Below are positions 36,150 to 44,497 of a DNA stretch of 64,000 nt, piece after piece; within the stretch, counting starts at the first letter, position 1, and every line of letters begins with the position of its first letter. The notes beneath the pieces were generated by a model. The model was given only the letters and a program-made list of their open reading frames with translations. It was not told the DNA's origin and searched no databases. The translations under genes and the position numbers were made by a program. This stretch comes from an uncultured Coprococcus sp. (GTDB lineage: Bacteria; Bacillota_A; Clostridia; Lachnospirales; Lachnospiraceae): positions 1 through 64,000 of the forward strand of contig CAAGAB010000311.1 in assembly GCA_900767685.1 (NCBI GenBank), read 5' to 3'.

Positions 36150-36587
36150 CTAACTCCTTTTGCTCACAACTTCATACAGCTTTTCAATAAGCTCTATCAT
36201 TGTGTCTGCACTCTCATCTGTGATATCAACAAGAGCCTCCCCCAGTCCTGTAAAATACTCATCAACATATTTGTCAACTAGATCCCTGCCAGCCTGGGTA
36301 CTTCTGATATACACATATCTTCCATCAGCCTCGGATGTTTTTTTCTCCACGAAACCTAACCGTTCCATATCCTTGACGGTCTTTGTAACTCCGGGTCTTG
36401 GAAGGCCTAGTTCATCACTGATATCACTGACCTTCACCTCAGTCTCAGACCTCTCAAGTCTCGTTATCACATCCAGATAATGTATATGAGTCGGTGTGAC
36501 TCCATTCGGCAGTTTGGGCATCATATCCCTAACCCTTTTCGCCTGGTAGCAGGCATCCATAACCTGTTTTATCTTTTCCTTTGTCAT
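36150..36587 (-). CDS. MarR family transcriptional regulator
   Basis: About 145 residues, start ATG at 36587 (MTKEKIKQVMD) five or six bases after AAGGAG. The winged helix is in the centre: VSDISDELGLPRPGVTKTVK (helix-turn-helix, about 60-79), then MERLGFVEKKTSEADGRYVY (wing with the conserved Asp-Gly-Arg). N- and C-terminal helices form the dimer. It is encoded directly ahead of the MATE exporter gene and a TTACC/GGTAA dyad overlaps the promoter, so it probably represses both until a ligand binds. The ligand is unknown. Confidence 0.92.
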   Translation of the reverse strand: MTKEKIKQVMDACYQAKRVRDMMPKLPNGVTPTHIHYLDVITRLERSETEVKVSDISDELGLPRPGVTKTVKDMERLGFVEKKTSEADGRYVYIRSTQAGRDLVDKYVDEYFTGLGEALVDITDESADTMIELIEKLYEVVSKRS

Positions 36588-36657
36588 AGTTCTCCTTTTC
36601 TGTAATAAAATAGCTGCCGACATTCCTGACGTTATCATTATTTGTCACCGCAGGTAG

Positions 36658-36710
36658 TTACCTTAAATAATTACTATTGGTAAGTATATTCATATTTTTC
36701 CGTTTGTCAA
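36658..36710 (-). promoter_or_regulatory. marR-MATE promoter with operator dyad
   Basis: -35 TTGACA (36705-36710), 16 bases, -10 TATACT (36683-36688) on the minus strand. Dyad TTACC (36658-36662) and GGTAA (36679-36683) with 16 bases between, abutting the -10 at the transcription start, where a repressor would block initiation. Confidence 0.65.
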
Positions 36711-36778
36711 GTTCTATCTCAAATATAGACTTGGACCTCATGCACAGGCATGACATCTGGTGAATTTTCAATAAAAAA

Positions 36779-36804
36779 CCCCACCTGCTTTTCATACAGG
36801 TGGG
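36779..36804 (-). terminator. Intrinsic terminator of the small membrane protein gene
   Basis: CCCACCTG / CAGGTGGG stem, 9-base loop, followed on the minus strand by GGTTTTTTATTG. It lies 40 bases after the stop of the 189-residue membrane protein gene. Confidence 0.85.
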
Positions 36805-36843
36805 ACCATCTTTACCTCACTCATAAAACTTCTTCTTAATTTG

Positions 36844-37413
36844 TCACGATTTAAGTTTACTGTATGCCCGCACCGACAGAACATCCACCAGGACAGGCAG
36901 TACCATCATCACAACAGGAAATACTACTCCCAAGTCACCCGATATCATGGTTACAATCCAGATGAATACTAATATGCTGCTGACAATTATATTAAACACA
37001 GCATTGCCCCTGAGAGTCTTTATACCCTTATCATATCTACCCGCTACAAAACTTCTTTTCTGACTTCCAAGGCACAAGAATCCTACTATTGCAATGACCG
37101 CGCAAAAAATAGCAGCAAATCCAAACGCCAACGCAAATATCAACACAACGCCCCATGCAAGTCCCATTACAAATGTTCCAACCACTCCGCCAATAACTTC
37201 ATATCCAGCAGTGATACTATTGCTGTCTATATCATTGAGGCTGTCCCCCGCTGCCTTTGTCGCATCTCCAACGCTAAATGAAAGTGCAGAAAAAATTATC
37301 ACTCCAACCACTACCAAAACCGCAAGCACTACATGTATTATTGCCACAGTCTTGATATTACTCCTCGCTCCATTTACATCCATCCTTCTTATACTCTCTT
37401 TCGTCCCTGACAT
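36844..37413 (-). CDS. Uncharacterised four-helix membrane protein
   Basis: A 189-residue protein I do not recognise. It has a basic start (MSGTKESIRRMDVNGARS), four predicted helices (about 21-45, 75-105 possibly as two, 138-155 and 160-180), and a soluble loop with GDATKAAGDSLNDIDSNS between helices one and two. A basic segment GSQKRSFVAGRYDKGIKTLR follows the third helix. It has its own terminator and no operon partners. No Shine-Dalgarno is obvious before the ATG. Function unknown. Confidence 0.65.
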   Translation of the reverse strand: MSGTKESIRRMDVNGARSNIKTVAIIHVVLAVLVVVGVIIFSALSFSVGDATKAAGDSLNDIDSNSITAGYEVIGGVVGTFVMGLAWGVVLIFALAFGFAAIFCAVIAIVGFLCLGSQKRSFVAGRYDKGIKTLRGNAVFNIIVSSILVFIWIVTMISGDLGVVFPVVMMVLPVLVDVLSVRAYSKLKS

Positions 37414-37510
37414 ATTATTCTATTGCCAATTTCACATAATACTTTCTACATACTATAATAAATATTACTCTTCTAATTACACCTTAATTAAAATTATAAT
37501 TTCACCTGGC

Positions 37511-38083
37511 TCAGATCAGATATCTTCCAACAAGCCCCACTAATACCTGCATTCCACCGGAAAGCAGCATCACCCACACCGGATTCAGTTTGAATTTTCT
37601 GAGCAGAAAAACGCTCACTGCAAATATCACAACTAGATTCCACTTAGTTCCAGCAAGACTTATCTTGTCGATACTCGTCCAGACCGCCGTCACGAATATC
37701 GAAACTCCCGCTGACGCGATCATAGCCACAACCGCAGGTCTTATGCCCCCGAGCAATTTCTGAAAGATATCCTGTTTGCGATATTTCAGATACAATCTTA
37801 CTATAACAGTAACTATGATACATGATGGAAGTATACACCCAAGCGTGGCAACCACAGCGCCTGCATATCCAGCCACTCGAAGGCCCACAAATGTCGCCGA
37901 ATTGACAGCTATAGGTCCCGGTGTCATCTGGGATATAGTGATCAGGTCCGTGAACTCTGACATGGTCATCCACCCATGTACCTTTACTATCTGCCCCTGT
38001 ATAAGCGGCATGGCAGCATAACCTCCGCCGAAACTGAAGAGTCCTATCTGGAAGAAACTTAGGAATAACTGCAAATAGATCAT
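37511..38083 (-). CDS. Chromate transporter family protein, half-size subunit 2
   Basis: A 190-residue CHR half-transporter with about five to six helices: FFQIGLFSFGGGYAAMPLIQ (about 10-29), MTPGPIAVNSATFVGLRVAG (about 53-72), both family signatures (FGGG, PGP-N). It begins in the stop codon of the upstream CHR gene (TAATG), so the two halves are coupled and would form a heterodimer equal to full-length ChrA. CHR proteins of anaerobes may carry sulfate or another oxyanion rather than chromate. No terminator is seen after it. Confidence 0.88.
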   Translation of the reverse strand: MIYLQLFLSFFQIGLFSFGGGYAAMPLIQGQIVKVHGWMTMSEFTDLITISQMTPGPIAVNSATFVGLRVAGYAGAVVATLGCILPSCIIVTVIVRLYLKYRKQDIFQKLLGGIRPAVVAMIASAGVSIFVTAVWTSIDKISLAGTKWNLVVIFAVSVFLLRKFKLNPVWVMLLSGGMQVLVGLVGRYLI

Positions 38084-38724
38084 TATTCCATCCCCCCTTT
38101 GTCTGGGTATTTTCCAGGATCTACGTCAGAAGTATCCCCTGTCTTTTTATGCCCACGCTCTCTTCTTTTCTCAAGTTGTCCTCTGCAAACGCCGACAAGT
38201 CCACAGGCAATTACTATGAACACGACATTTATCTCCAATATGTAGGATGCAACAAATGCAGCTATCATGATCAATATCCCCAGATCATCCTTCTGTTTTA
38301 CTATGTCCGCTCCCATATCATATGTGACGGATGCGATAACCGCAGCAACACCTGCCTGCATCCCCTCCAGCATCTGACTTATCACCCAATTGCTCCTGAA
38401 CGCGCTGTAACAGTAAGATATGATGGATATGATAACAAATGGCGGAATGATAGTTCCGACTATAGCCACCAGTGCCCCTGCTATACCGCACAATTTGTAT
38501 CCCACCGCTATCGATCCATTTACTGCGATAGGTCCCGGCGACGACTGGGCTATAGCCACAAGATCAAGCATCTCATCCTGTTCTATCCAATGTTTTTCAT
38601 CAACAAACTTTTTCTTCATAAGAGACACGATGACGTAGCCACCCCCGAAGGTAAATACACTCAGATATAATGTTGTTATAAATATCTTTAAAAGGATCCT
38701 GCCCTTTCTTTTTTCTTTTCCCAT
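38083..38724 (-). CDS. Chromate transporter family protein, half-size subunit 1
   Basis: A 213-residue CHR half: after a basic start (MGKEKRKGRILLK), helix one has TLYLSVFTFGGGYVIVSLMK, then AIAQSSPGPIAVNGSIAVG, the same signatures as its partner, and a hydrophilic C-terminal tail (KRRERGHKKTGDTSDVDPGK). Two short CHR proteins encoded in tandem with TAATG overlap are common in Firmicutes. A REP-like palindrome lies 12 bases upstream, just before the ribosome site AAGGA, and could affect expression. Confidence 0.88.
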   Translation of the reverse strand: MGKEKRKGRILLKIFITTLYLSVFTFGGGYVIVSLMKKKFVDEKHWIEQDEMLDLVAIAQSSPGPIAVNGSIAVGYKLCGIAGALVAIVGTIIPPFVIISIISYCYSAFRSNWVISQMLEGMQAGVAAVIASVTYDMGADIVKQKDDLGILIMIAAFVASYILEINVVFIVIACGLVGVCRGQLEKRRERGHKKTGDTSDVDPGKYPDKGGME

Positions 38725-38735
38725 AATTAATCCTT

Positions 38736-38768
38736 GGGGACACTCGTCAGTACAAAAGAAACGTCCCC
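38736..38768. repeat. REP-like palindrome, copy 2 (33 bp)
   Basis: GGGGACACTCGTCAGTACAA to GAAACGTCCCC; inverse orientation to copy 1 at 26534, 5 differences in 33 bases by eye. It fills most of the 53 bases between the flippase stop and the CHR start and may act as attenuator or terminator. Confidence 0.7.
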
Positions 38769-38777
38769 ATTTTACAA

Positions 38778-40430
38778 TTACAATAGTCTGAATTTCTTCG
38801 CAAACTTTACAATGAGGCCTCCCTTTGGCATGTTGAGGAGCTCCTCTTCAGTGTATCCTCCGACTTTGAGAATAGCCACCGCATAGAATATTATCGCCAC
38901 AAATACAGCGATAAACATTGAGATGACCCAGTTGCCGAGAAGCTTTCTGCAGCCCTCATACACAATGATCGTGACAACACCCATAAAAATAGAAGCAATA
39001 GTCGGTGCAACATATATTCTCCTGTTGTCCATTCTGCCGGTCTTGTACTTTGTAAGTGAGCGCTGGTTGAATATACATATAAGCAGTGAGTTCACTATGG
39101 AGCCAAATACCAGAGCATACAACGCCCAATCCGTACAATACAGCATGATCACAAGGACAACCACATGTATCGCCAGCGCAAGCGTGGCATTGATGACCGG
39201 TGCCATCACCTTGCCCATAGCCTGAAGCACGCTGTTGGTGACTGTTGACTGCGCAAAGAACACAATGGATATAAATCCAAGATACATACATTTCGCCGCC
39301 ATAGGATCTGCACCTGCAAATAGAAGCTGTATGATCGGTTTTGCCAGAACTCCCATTCCAACGGCACATGGTATGGTGACCAGCATAGACATGCTGAGCG
39401 CCTGATTGAGAAGTCTGTTCGTCTTTTTCATATCCTTTTGTGCATACGCACCAGATATCCCAGGAATATATGCAATTCCTACAGATGCCGCAATGGCAAG
39501 CGGAAGGTTCGTGAGAACTGTATATTGTCCGGAATAAATTCCATACAGCTTTGCCATCTCCAGCGAATCCATGCCCTTCATCTTCATGACAACATAGAAT
39601 ACCTTCATATCTATAGGGGTTAATACATTATACACCACTGCTGCCACAACAATCGGTGTAACGGTAGCAATGATTATCCTAAACAGCTTTCCATAGGATT
39701 CTGTGTCTGGACTTGTATCGTTTTTCACAGACTCCATAATACCTTTTCTTCTCTTCGCATACGCGAACAGTATAAATATCAATCCCCCAAGGACTCCGGC
39801 GCCTGTACCCATGGCACTTCCCGCAGAACCGTACTTTGCATGCTCTGTTGTTCCTGCAGCAAATGGTCTGGCGAGCATGTATGCTGCAACTATGCTGACT
39901 ACTGCATTTGCAAGCTGTTCTATAATCTGGGATATAGATGTAGGCACCATAGTGTTATATGCCTGCAGATATCCTCTGAATATGGCAAGGAATCCCGATA
40001 TAAATATAGTAGGTGCAAGTATTTTTAGGCTCAATACCGCATTTGGCTGATCGCTGACGAACCACTCTGCACCAAAGTATGTGATGAGCGCCGCCACAGC
40101 TCCCGCTATCACTACATATATAAATGTGCAATAATAAATACGTCTGGCACTTTTGTACTGCCCCATCGCGATCTTTCCTGCAACGAGCTTCGACACCGCT
40201 GTCGGGATACTATATGTTGCTATCATAATGACCATTGCATATATGGCATACGCCGAACCGTAATATCCATTACCCTCATCCCCAAGTATCTGATACAGAG
40301 GCGATCTATACAGAAGTCCTATGATCCTTGACACGATTCCGGCTCCTGCGAGGATTCCCGCCTGGAGTGCCAGATTACTTCCCTTGCCTGATAGCTTACC
40401 TTTCTTTCCCGTGTTGGTATTTGTACTCAT
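38778..40430 (-). CDS. MurJ/SpoVB-like polysaccharide or lipid II flippase (MOP superfamily)
   Basis: About 550 residues with 14 predicted helices. The N-terminal family region is QAGILAGAGIVSRIIGLLYR (about 24-43) followed by YQILGDEGNGYYGSAYAIYA; further on VLAPTIFISGFLAIFRGYLQ. This is the PST/SpoVB-MurJ group that moves lipid-linked sugars such as lipid II to the outer face. Start ATG at 40430 (MSTNTNTGKKGK) with AAGGAGTTAGAT upstream; an earlier in-frame ATG lacks a ribosome site. It is single in its transcription unit, divergent from the DUF4250 gene. Whether it flips lipid II or another glycan is unknown. Confidence 0.85.
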   Translation of the reverse strand: MSTNTNTGKKGKLSGKGSNLALQAGILAGAGIVSRIIGLLYRSPLYQILGDEGNGYYGSAYAIYAMVIMIATYSIPTAVSKLVAGKIAMGQYKSARRIYYCTFIYVVIAGAVAALITYFGAEWFVSDQPNAVLSLKILAPTIFISGFLAIFRGYLQAYNTMVPTSISQIIEQLANAVVSIVAAYMLARPFAAGTTEHAKYGSAGSAMGTGAGVLGGLIFILFAYAKRRKGIMESVKNDTSPDTESYGKLFRIIIATVTPIVVAAVVYNVLTPIDMKVFYVVMKMKGMDSLEMAKLYGIYSGQYTVLTNLPLAIAASVGIAYIPGISGAYAQKDMKKTNRLLNQALSMSMLVTIPCAVGMGVLAKPIIQLLFAGADPMAAKCMYLGFISIVFFAQSTVTNSVLQAMGKVMAPVINATLALAIHVVVLVIMLYCTDWALYALVFGSIVNSLLICIFNQRSLTKYKTGRMDNRRIYVAPTIASIFMGVVTIIVYEGCRKLLGNWVISMFIAVFVAIIFYAVAILKVGGYTEEELLNMPKGGLIVKFAKKFRLL

Positions 40431-40634
40431 ATCTAACTCCTTCTTGCCATTTATGTATCTATATTGTAAAATCCTGTTCGTGATCAACTGTATATTTATA
40501 TAGTCAACGCATAAAAATACCCATAACTTTATTCACAAACTATATATATACCAATTTTATGCAGTTAATTCAACTATAATATTATAAGCTTCATCTGTTT
40601 TGCGACTTAAACTACCACAAGGAGGTAATTATTC

Positions 40635-40820
40635 ATGGAATATTCATCACTTCCAAAGGATCCAATGGTACTTCTCAGCTTTATCAACACCAAGCTTCGA
40701 GATGACTATCCAAGTCTTGATGAGCTCTGCAGTTCTCTATGTGTCGATGCCGATGACATAAAGAAAAAGCTTGCATCCATAGACTATTCATATGACGATG
40801 AAAAGAACAGATTTGTGTAA
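40635..40820 (+). CDS. DUF4250 small protein
   Basis: A 61-residue protein, MEYSSLPKDPMVLLSFINTK and LRDDYPSLDELCSSL, that fits the DUF4250 family found in Lachnospiraceae and other Firmicutes (LPKDP..LLS..NTKLRD.YPSL). The second half has DADDIKKKLASIDYSYDDE. It looks like a small helical cytosolic protein; its function is unknown. Ribosome site AAGGAGGTAATTATTC ahead of the ATG is strong. The terminator stem begins inside the last codons. Confidence 0.85.
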   Translation: MEYSSLPKDPMVLLSFINTKLRDDYPSLDELCSSLCVDADDIKKKLASIDYSYDDEKNRFV

Positions 40821-40838
40821 AAGCAAATCTGTTCTTTT
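40801..40838 (+). terminator. Intrinsic terminator overlapping the DUF4250 stop codon
   Basis: Perfect 15-bp stem AAAAGAACAGATTTG / CAAATCTGTTCTTTT with 8-base loop containing the stop codon TAA (40818-40820); tail CTTTTCTCCT. Confidence 0.8.
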
Positions 40839-40888
40839 CTCCTATATTACACGGAGATTCAGATTCATTCCCCGTATTGATATTATAT

Positions 40889-42532
40889 TTACTTGTGTGT
40901 CCCGTCGTCATCATTTGTCTGATCTTCACTGACTTTCGACTTGCCAGTGTTATCTATATCATGTTCGGCCTTTCCCTCATCTTCCACTATATCCTTTGCC
41001 AGCTTCTCCGCATCAGCCTTACTGGCAACAGTCTTCATGACGTGTACGAATTTGTCTATAATGCTGATCGGATCATCCTCAGGATCGTCCTCACTGGCTC
41101 CCTCTGATCTTGACTGCTCCGATTCCGGTTTTACATATTCATCATCAGGCAGATCTGACGGATACTGAAGCATATGCTGTTTCTGCTTGAGCTTCCTCTT
41201 ATTCTCACGCTCTTCCTGTTTCTGTTCAGGAGTCTTTTTCTTGAATCTTATGTCCTCTTCCTCTTCTGTCCTGTATATCGGTTCACCCGTCTCCTCATCA
41301 ATCCTCTTTATCTTCTCATACTCAGAGGTCTTGAATGCCAGGTTCTTATCCTGCAGCTTTGCAGTACATGTCCTGTTGATATACATATAACAGCACGCAA
41401 ATACAGGGACTCCCAAGAGCATTCCAAAGAATCCGAACAGGCCTCCACCCACAATAACTGCTGTAAGTACCCAGAAACTTGAAAGTCCTGTGGTATCACC
41501 AATGATCTTCGGGCCAAGAATATTTCCATCAAACTGCTGCAATATGAGTATAACAAGAAGCAACACCAGACTCTTGATCGGATCGGCTATAAGTACGATA
41601 AAGAAACACGGTATAGCTCCTATGATCGGTCCAAAGAATGGTATGACATTTGTCACTCCCACAATAACACTTATCAGCACTGCATATGGCAGATTGAGTA
41701 TTGTAGAAACTATAAACATTATCAATCCAATTATAAGCGAATCAAGTATCTTGCCATTGATAAACTGTCCAAAAATCCTGTTCATCTCTGAAAGACCATC
41801 GAGGATATTATTCGCATTCTTTACCTTGAACACAGCATATATGATCTTCTTTCCCCTTGACGCCAGATATTCTTTATTCGCCATCACATATATAGAAGCC
41901 ACTATACCTATAAGAAAATTATACAGGAACTTCAGTCCGGAGAACACCCCGCTTCCTATATTCACCACGATCTTGTCCACATTGGGCATGATCTTTGTGT
42001 TCAACATATCCTGCAGCTTCAGATATGCTGTATTCATATATTTGTTCAGCTCGTCCTCAGGTATATTTAATTTCTGGAATTTCTCATTGATATTCTCCAC
42101 CATGTTCTGCAGGTTGGAATAATAATTGTCCATGTTGCCAACCAGCTGCTTTATACTGTCATAGAGCTGTGGCACCACAAGCCATACTACACCAGTTATG
42201 ATTCCTAGAAATACTATAGTCGTGAGGATAACCGACAGTGTTCTTGATACCTTAAACAGCTTCTTCTTATCCGTGATAACTTTATCCTGAAATATAGTAT
42301 GAAAAAGCCTGTCAAAAAATACAAGTATCGGATTCATAAGAAACGCTATGACCGCACCCACTATAATTGGTGCAAATGCGCCTGAGATTTTATCTATTAT
42401 TGCCCGAAAGCCTGTCCATTGTTCAAGTATCTTGTTAAATAAAAGTCCTACGACGATTATTCCTATAACCGCCAGGCTTATATTTAAGATTCGTCTCTTT
42501 TTGTTATTTGCCGCCACCTTTTTCTCTCCCAT
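40889..42532 (-). CDS. AI-2E family transporter (PerM/YdbI-like)
   Basis: A 547-residue protein. The N-terminal part (about 15-375) carries eight helices of the AI-2E transporter family, with GFRAIIDKISGAFAPIIVGA (about 41-60), VTNVIPFFGPIIGAIPCFFI and QQFDGNILGPKIIGDTTGLS near the end. The C-terminal 165 residues are a highly charged disordered tail (EEEDIRFKKKTPEQKQEERE; EDDPEDDPISI) not usual in the family. Members include Na+/H+ antiporters and the TqsA exporter; substrate is unknown. It starts at ATG 42532 with AAAGG immediately before, or at a downstream GTG. Divergent from nfeD. Confidence 0.85.
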   Translation of the reverse strand: MGEKKVAANNKKRRILNISLAVIGIIVVGLLFNKILEQWTGFRAIIDKISGAFAPIIVGAVIAFLMNPILVFFDRLFHTIFQDKVITDKKKLFKVSRTLSVILTTIVFLGIITGVVWLVVPQLYDSIKQLVGNMDNYYSNLQNMVENINEKFQKLNIPEDELNKYMNTAYLKLQDMLNTKIMPNVDKIVVNIGSGVFSGLKFLYNFLIGIVASIYVMANKEYLASRGKKIIYAVFKVKNANNILDGLSEMNRIFGQFINGKILDSLIIGLIMFIVSTILNLPYAVLISVIVGVTNVIPFFGPIIGAIPCFFIVLIADPIKSLVLLLVILILQQFDGNILGPKIIGDTTGLSSFWVLTAVIVGGGLFGFFGMLLGVPVFACCYMYINRTCTAKLQDKNLAFKTSEYEKIKRIDEETGEPIYRTEEEEDIRFKKKTPEQKQEERENKRKLKQKQHMLQYPSDLPDDEYVKPESEQSRSEGASEDDPEDDPISIIDKFVHVMKTVASKADAEKLAKDIVEDEGKAEHDIDNTGKSKVSEDQTNDDDGTHK

Positions 42533-42716
42533 CCTTTAGCTTGTGTACGGCTCTCCGGCAAATCCCGACAACCGCTTTTTTTATTATATTTGTTTTTGCC
42601 GAATGGTGCAAGACAGCTTACGGATATTTAACCAAGCCTTTATTATTTATTCTTAATAATTTTATAATTCGTGCGTATAATGCACTTTAAGGGATTGTAT
42701 ATTCAGAATATTTATG

Positions 42717-42745
42717 TTGTTTAGCAATTATTTTTCTAGTAAAAT
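42717..42745 (+). promoter_or_regulatory. Promoter of nfeD-SPFH
   Basis: TTGTTT (42717-42722), 17 bases, TAAAAT (42740-42745), about 70 bases before the nfeD start. Confidence 0.55.
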
Positions 42746-42814
42746 GAGAACTAGCCAAGGGCAATGCGAGTTTTATCGCATATCAGGATTTCCTACACAA
42801 GGGAGGTGTTCTAT

Positions 42815-43252
42815 ATGAATTGGGAGATTGTAACCTGGCTTATAATATTTGCCGTATGTCTCATTGTTGAGATCATATCGCTCGGACTCACAACTATCTG
42901 GGCCTGCGGTGGCGCACTGATTGCCATGATCATCGCGTTTTTCAGCGGTTCATTGCCACTACAGATTGTTGTATTCCTTGTTGTAACAACCATTCTCTTT
43001 TTCACAACAAGACCTATTGCCAAGAAACATCTTGACAACAAACTGGTTAAAACCAACGTAGAAAGTCTCATCGGCAAACACGTGATCGTATCCGATGATA
43101 TAGACAATCTCAAGTCAAAAGGTCAGGTTATGATTAATGGGGTTGAATGGACAGCAAGATCCAAAAGCAACAATATCATACCAACAGGTACCGAAGTTGT
43201 AATCTGCGAGATATCCGGCGTAAAAGCTATTGTTGACCAGGCAGACCGGTAA
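42815..43252 (+). CDS. NfeD-like membrane protein
   Basis: About 145 residues: a helix at WEIVTWLIIFAVCLIVEIIS (3-22), two more helices (about 28-65), then a soluble OB-fold domain (about 80-142) with SLIGKHVIVSDDIDNLKSKG, GQVMINGVEWTARSK and VVICEISGVKAIVD. This is the short NfeD form without serine protease domain. NfeD proteins are almost always paired with SPFH/stomatin genes, as here, and act in membrane microdomains. Start ATG at 42815 has GGGAGGTG upstream; earlier in-frame starts do not. Confidence 0.92.
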   Translation: MNWEIVTWLIIFAVCLIVEIISLGLTTIWACGGALIAMIIAFFSGSLPLQIVVFLVVTTILFFTTRPIAKKHLDNKLVKTNVESLIGKHVIVSDDIDNLKSKGQVMINGVEWTARSKSNNIIPTGTEVVICEISGVKAIVDQADR

Positions 43253-43338
43253 CGGAGAGCAAAAAAGGCCAGCATGTCTTTGATGTACATTATTTTATTA
43301 CTTATTCACACACTATTTTAATTATTAAGGAGATTATT

Positions 43339-44295
43339 ATGGACGGAGCAGGAGCTGCACTTATTATTATTTTATGTCTGATCGTGATTGTTGTTATATG
43401 CAGTACGATCAAAATCGTGCCACAGGCACATGCCTATGTAATTGAGAGACTTGGAACATATCAGGCAACATGGTCTGTTGGACTTCACATGAAGATGCCT
43501 GTCATTGACAAGGTTGCAAAAAAGGTTACTCTCAAAGAGCAGGTTGTTGACTTTGCACCACAGCCGGTTATCACCAAGGATAACGTTACAATGAGAATCG
43601 ATACTGTCGTATTCTTTCAGATCACAGATCCAAAGCTTTTCAGCTACGGAGTTGAGAATCCTATCATGGCCATTGAGAACCTGACAGCCACAACTCTTCG
43701 TAACATCATCGGTGATCTTGAACTTGACCAGACACTTACATCAAGAGAGACAATAAACACCAAGATGAGAGCTACGCTTGACGAGGCTACTGATCCTTGG
43801 GGAATCAAGGTCAACAGAGTAGAGCTCAAGAACATCATCCCTCCTGCAGCTATTCAGGATGCAATGGAGAAGCAGATGAAGGCAGAGCGTGAGAGACGTG
43901 AGCAGATTCTTCGTGCTGAAGGTGAGAAGAAGTCAGCCATCCTCATCGCAGAAGGTAACAAGCAGTCAGTTATCCTCGAAGCTGAGGCCGAGAAGGCATC
44001 CCAGATTCTTCGTGCTGAAGCTAAGAAGGAAGCAACTATCAAGGAAGCTGAAGGTCAGGCACAGGCTATACTCGCTGTACAGCAGGCAAATGCAGATGGT
44101 ATCAGAGCTCTTAATGAATCAATGCCATCAAATCAGGTTATCACACTCAAGAGCCTCGAAGCATTCGCAAAGGCTGCAGACGGCAAGGCTACCAAGATCA
44201 TCATTCCATCCGAGATCCAGGGAATCGCAGGTCTCACCTCTTCTATCGTAGAGGTTGCCAAGAGCACTGAAGCAGCTGCCATATCAAAGCAGTAA
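43339..44295 (+). CDS. SPFH/Band 7 (stomatin-like, slipin) protein
   Basis: A 318-residue protein: N-terminal membrane helix (about 6-26), Band 7 domain (about 28-190) with IVPQAHAYVIERLGTYQATW and VTMRIDTVVFFQITDPKLFS, then a long Ala/Glu-rich coiled coil (about 175-260, REQILRAEGEKKSAILIAEG) and a hydrophobic C-terminal segment. Typical of QmcA/slipin proteins that oligomerise on the membrane with NfeD. Partner gene nfeD lies 86 bases upstream. Ribosome site AAGGAG. Codon use appears strongly biased toward frequent codons, suggesting high expression. Confidence 0.93.
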   Translation: MDGAGAALIIILCLIVIVVICSTIKIVPQAHAYVIERLGTYQATWSVGLHMKMPVIDKVAKKVTLKEQVVDFAPQPVITKDNVTMRIDTVVFFQITDPKLFSYGVENPIMAIENLTATTLRNIIGDLELDQTLTSRETINTKMRATLDEATDPWGIKVNRVELKNIIPPAAIQDAMEKQMKAERERREQILRAEGEKKSAILIAEGNKQSVILEAEAEKASQILRAEAKKEATIKEAEGQAQAILAVQQANADGIRALNESMPSNQVITLKSLEAFAKAADGKATKIIIPSEIQGIAGLTSSIVEVAKSTEAAAISKQ

Positions 44296-44372
44296 GCAAA
44301 GAGATTAAGTTCGAAATAACCTGTTGGCAATATTGACACATCGGCCAACAAAATAATAAATATCACGAGTCT

Positions 44373-44426
44373 AAAAAAGGCATACATTACAGTGCATTTC
44401 ACTGCACCAGTCATGTATGCCTTTTC
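44373..44426. terminator. Bidirectional terminator between convergent genes
   Basis: Stem AAAAAAGGCATACAT / ATGTATGCCTTTTCT with inner GTGCA pairing (CAGTGCA/TGCACC). T-runs on both sides serve the SPFH gene (plus) and the zinc-ribbon gene (minus). Confidence 0.85.
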
Positions 44427-44497
44427 TTATAACTTCATCTGTATATCATTCAGGATATTATAAATAATCCTTCATCTATATAGCATCATATATAATA

